A DNA stretch of 64,000 nucleotides, taken from assembly GCA_036785705.1 (NCBI GenBank), contig JAWUZG010000056.1:13834001-13898000 (forward strand). The letters run 5' to 3'. The position numbers and the translations under genes are program-made. Of this stretch, positions 63,101 through 64,000 are shown piece after piece. Within the stretch, counting starts at the first letter, position 1; the number at the start of each line of letters is the position of its first letter. The notes beneath the pieces were generated by a model that was not told the origin of the DNA, did no database searches, and worked only from the letters and a program-made list of their open reading frames with translations. This DNA is from Acanthornis magna. Taxonomy: Eukaryota > Chordata > Aves > Passeriformes > Acanthizidae.

Positions 63101-64000
63101 CTGTTTCAGATAAATGTGCACCGTGGTGCTTCCTCTAAATTGCACAGCAATGCAGAAAAGAAAAATAAATCAGAGTTTCAATGCTTCCTTCCCCTCTTTT
63201 ATCTGTTTTTTGAAGTGTAAGTGAAAGGAAAAGTAACACCCAATATATGTGCCCCAGCCAAGGAATCCAAGTGCTGCTAAAGCAGGACCTTGGCTCTGGT
63301 GGAAAGTGGAGAAGCTCCAAAAAAATCCATCTTTGGGTCAAAATTAGTGTCCCCTCTAGGGATGGAGGATGAGAGAGGTGTTACCTGTTGGCTATCAGCT
63401 TGCTTGGAGTCTGATTTACTTGCTTAAGCAGATGGTGAATTTGGCACCTGTGTGCACCTTTGGGGCCAATGCTCAGCAGTGCATGGGCCCTACATTTATA
63501 ATTCCTGTAGGGCATGAGTCAAGCACTGAAGGTTATGGGTCTCTGTGTGTATGTACACCGCACCAGAAGTTTGATTTTTGTGTATTTTTTCGTAGTATTA
63601 CTGTTACTGGATGACGTGATGTGTCTCAGTGATGGAGAGGAGTCGGTGTCTATGTAGTTTTAATATTACAAGTAGGAAGAAAGCAGAAATGTGTTTCATT
63701 GATTAAAAATCTGTGGAGCACTGCAGCAGTTCAGCAGAACAGAGAGATGATTATTCAATATCTCATTTGGCTTTTAAAAAATTCCCTGGTGCTGTGAGTG
63801 TTGCCATCTTGTGGGGTTGCCCTTTGTGGGGTTATGGTCTTGTTGTCCCTTGTTTTGTGAAGCTCAACTTCATGCTTTGAACTGGGAGAGGCTGGAGCCT
63901 TTTCCCAGCTGCTGGTTCACCCTCACAGGGCAGGGAGATGCCTCAGGATCCTTTGAGTAACCCTGATGAAATCTCAGAAGCGCTGCTCCCTTTTGGCAGG
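60118..64000 (+). other. MCTP2: MCTP2 intron 4, incomplete at window end
   Basis: This is the start of the phase-1 intron that splits the first calcium-binding loop of C2 domain 1. I searched by eye for the next conserved exon (family motif SDPYVKFKLNG and the following strands) and did not find it. The final bases look like an acceptor (pyrimidines then GGCAG at 63995-63999), followed by a G, which is the base needed to continue the split glycine codon; this may be chance. A 176-codon open frame at 61072-61602 has no recognised similarity. Confidence 0.8.

Noticed and set aside
1..64000. CRISPR arrays, bacterial operons, ribosome binding sites, rRNA or tRNA genes
   Set aside because: The window is vertebrate nuclear DNA. 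No regularly spaced repeats of the CRISPR kind and no tRNA cloverleaf or rRNA signature were noticed.

Overview
The window reads as nuclear DNA of a bird, probably a songbird or relative. It is A+T-rich and gene-poor. It carries decayed 3' ends of CR1 LINEs and one eroded avian-type retroviral LTR, and its only recognisable gene is split into short exons with GT-AG introns. That gene is MCTP2 (multiple C2 and transmembrane domain-containing protein 2) on the + strand. The call rests on three exons whose joined translation follows vertebrate MCTP2 from its initiator methionine into the first C2 domain.

Layout. Positions 1 to about 37,300 hold no gene I can support. This looks like the 5' flank of MCTP2, with scattered repeats: a GAT microsatellite, T-tracts, a 22-bp tandem repeat, a roughly 105-bp diverged duplication near 23-24 kb, an internally deleted CR1 between its two copies, and a CR1 tail at 34.4 kb. 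About 37,300-38,160 is a CpG island containing a 13-bp G-rich minisatellite, GC boxes and a strong splice donor at 37,875. I take it as the MCTP2 promoter and first exon. Intron 1 is about 15.1 kb. The start-codon exon is 52,968-53,546 (ATG at 53,031). A 63-nt exon lies at 58,757-58,819 and a 109-nt exon at 60,009-60,117. The rest, to 64,000, is intron, and the remaining exons (rest of the first C2, the other C2 domains and the two membrane segments) lie to the right of the window.

The three coding exons supply 688 nt (229 codons plus one base). They encode a long, basic and serine-rich cytosolic N-terminus with a glutamate run, followed by the first strands of the first C2 domain. The last intron interrupts the first calcium-binding loop.

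I found no convincing undescribed biological system. The most useful leads are a possible 26-residue N-terminal extension of MCTP2 created by an in-frame ATG at the end of exon 1, the G-rich minisatellite just upstream of that exon, a frame-neutral 63-nt exon, and two perfect hairpins in non-coding DNA. I could run no database or alignment search. Family names come from recognition of the sequence, and the intergenic calls are limited accordingly.
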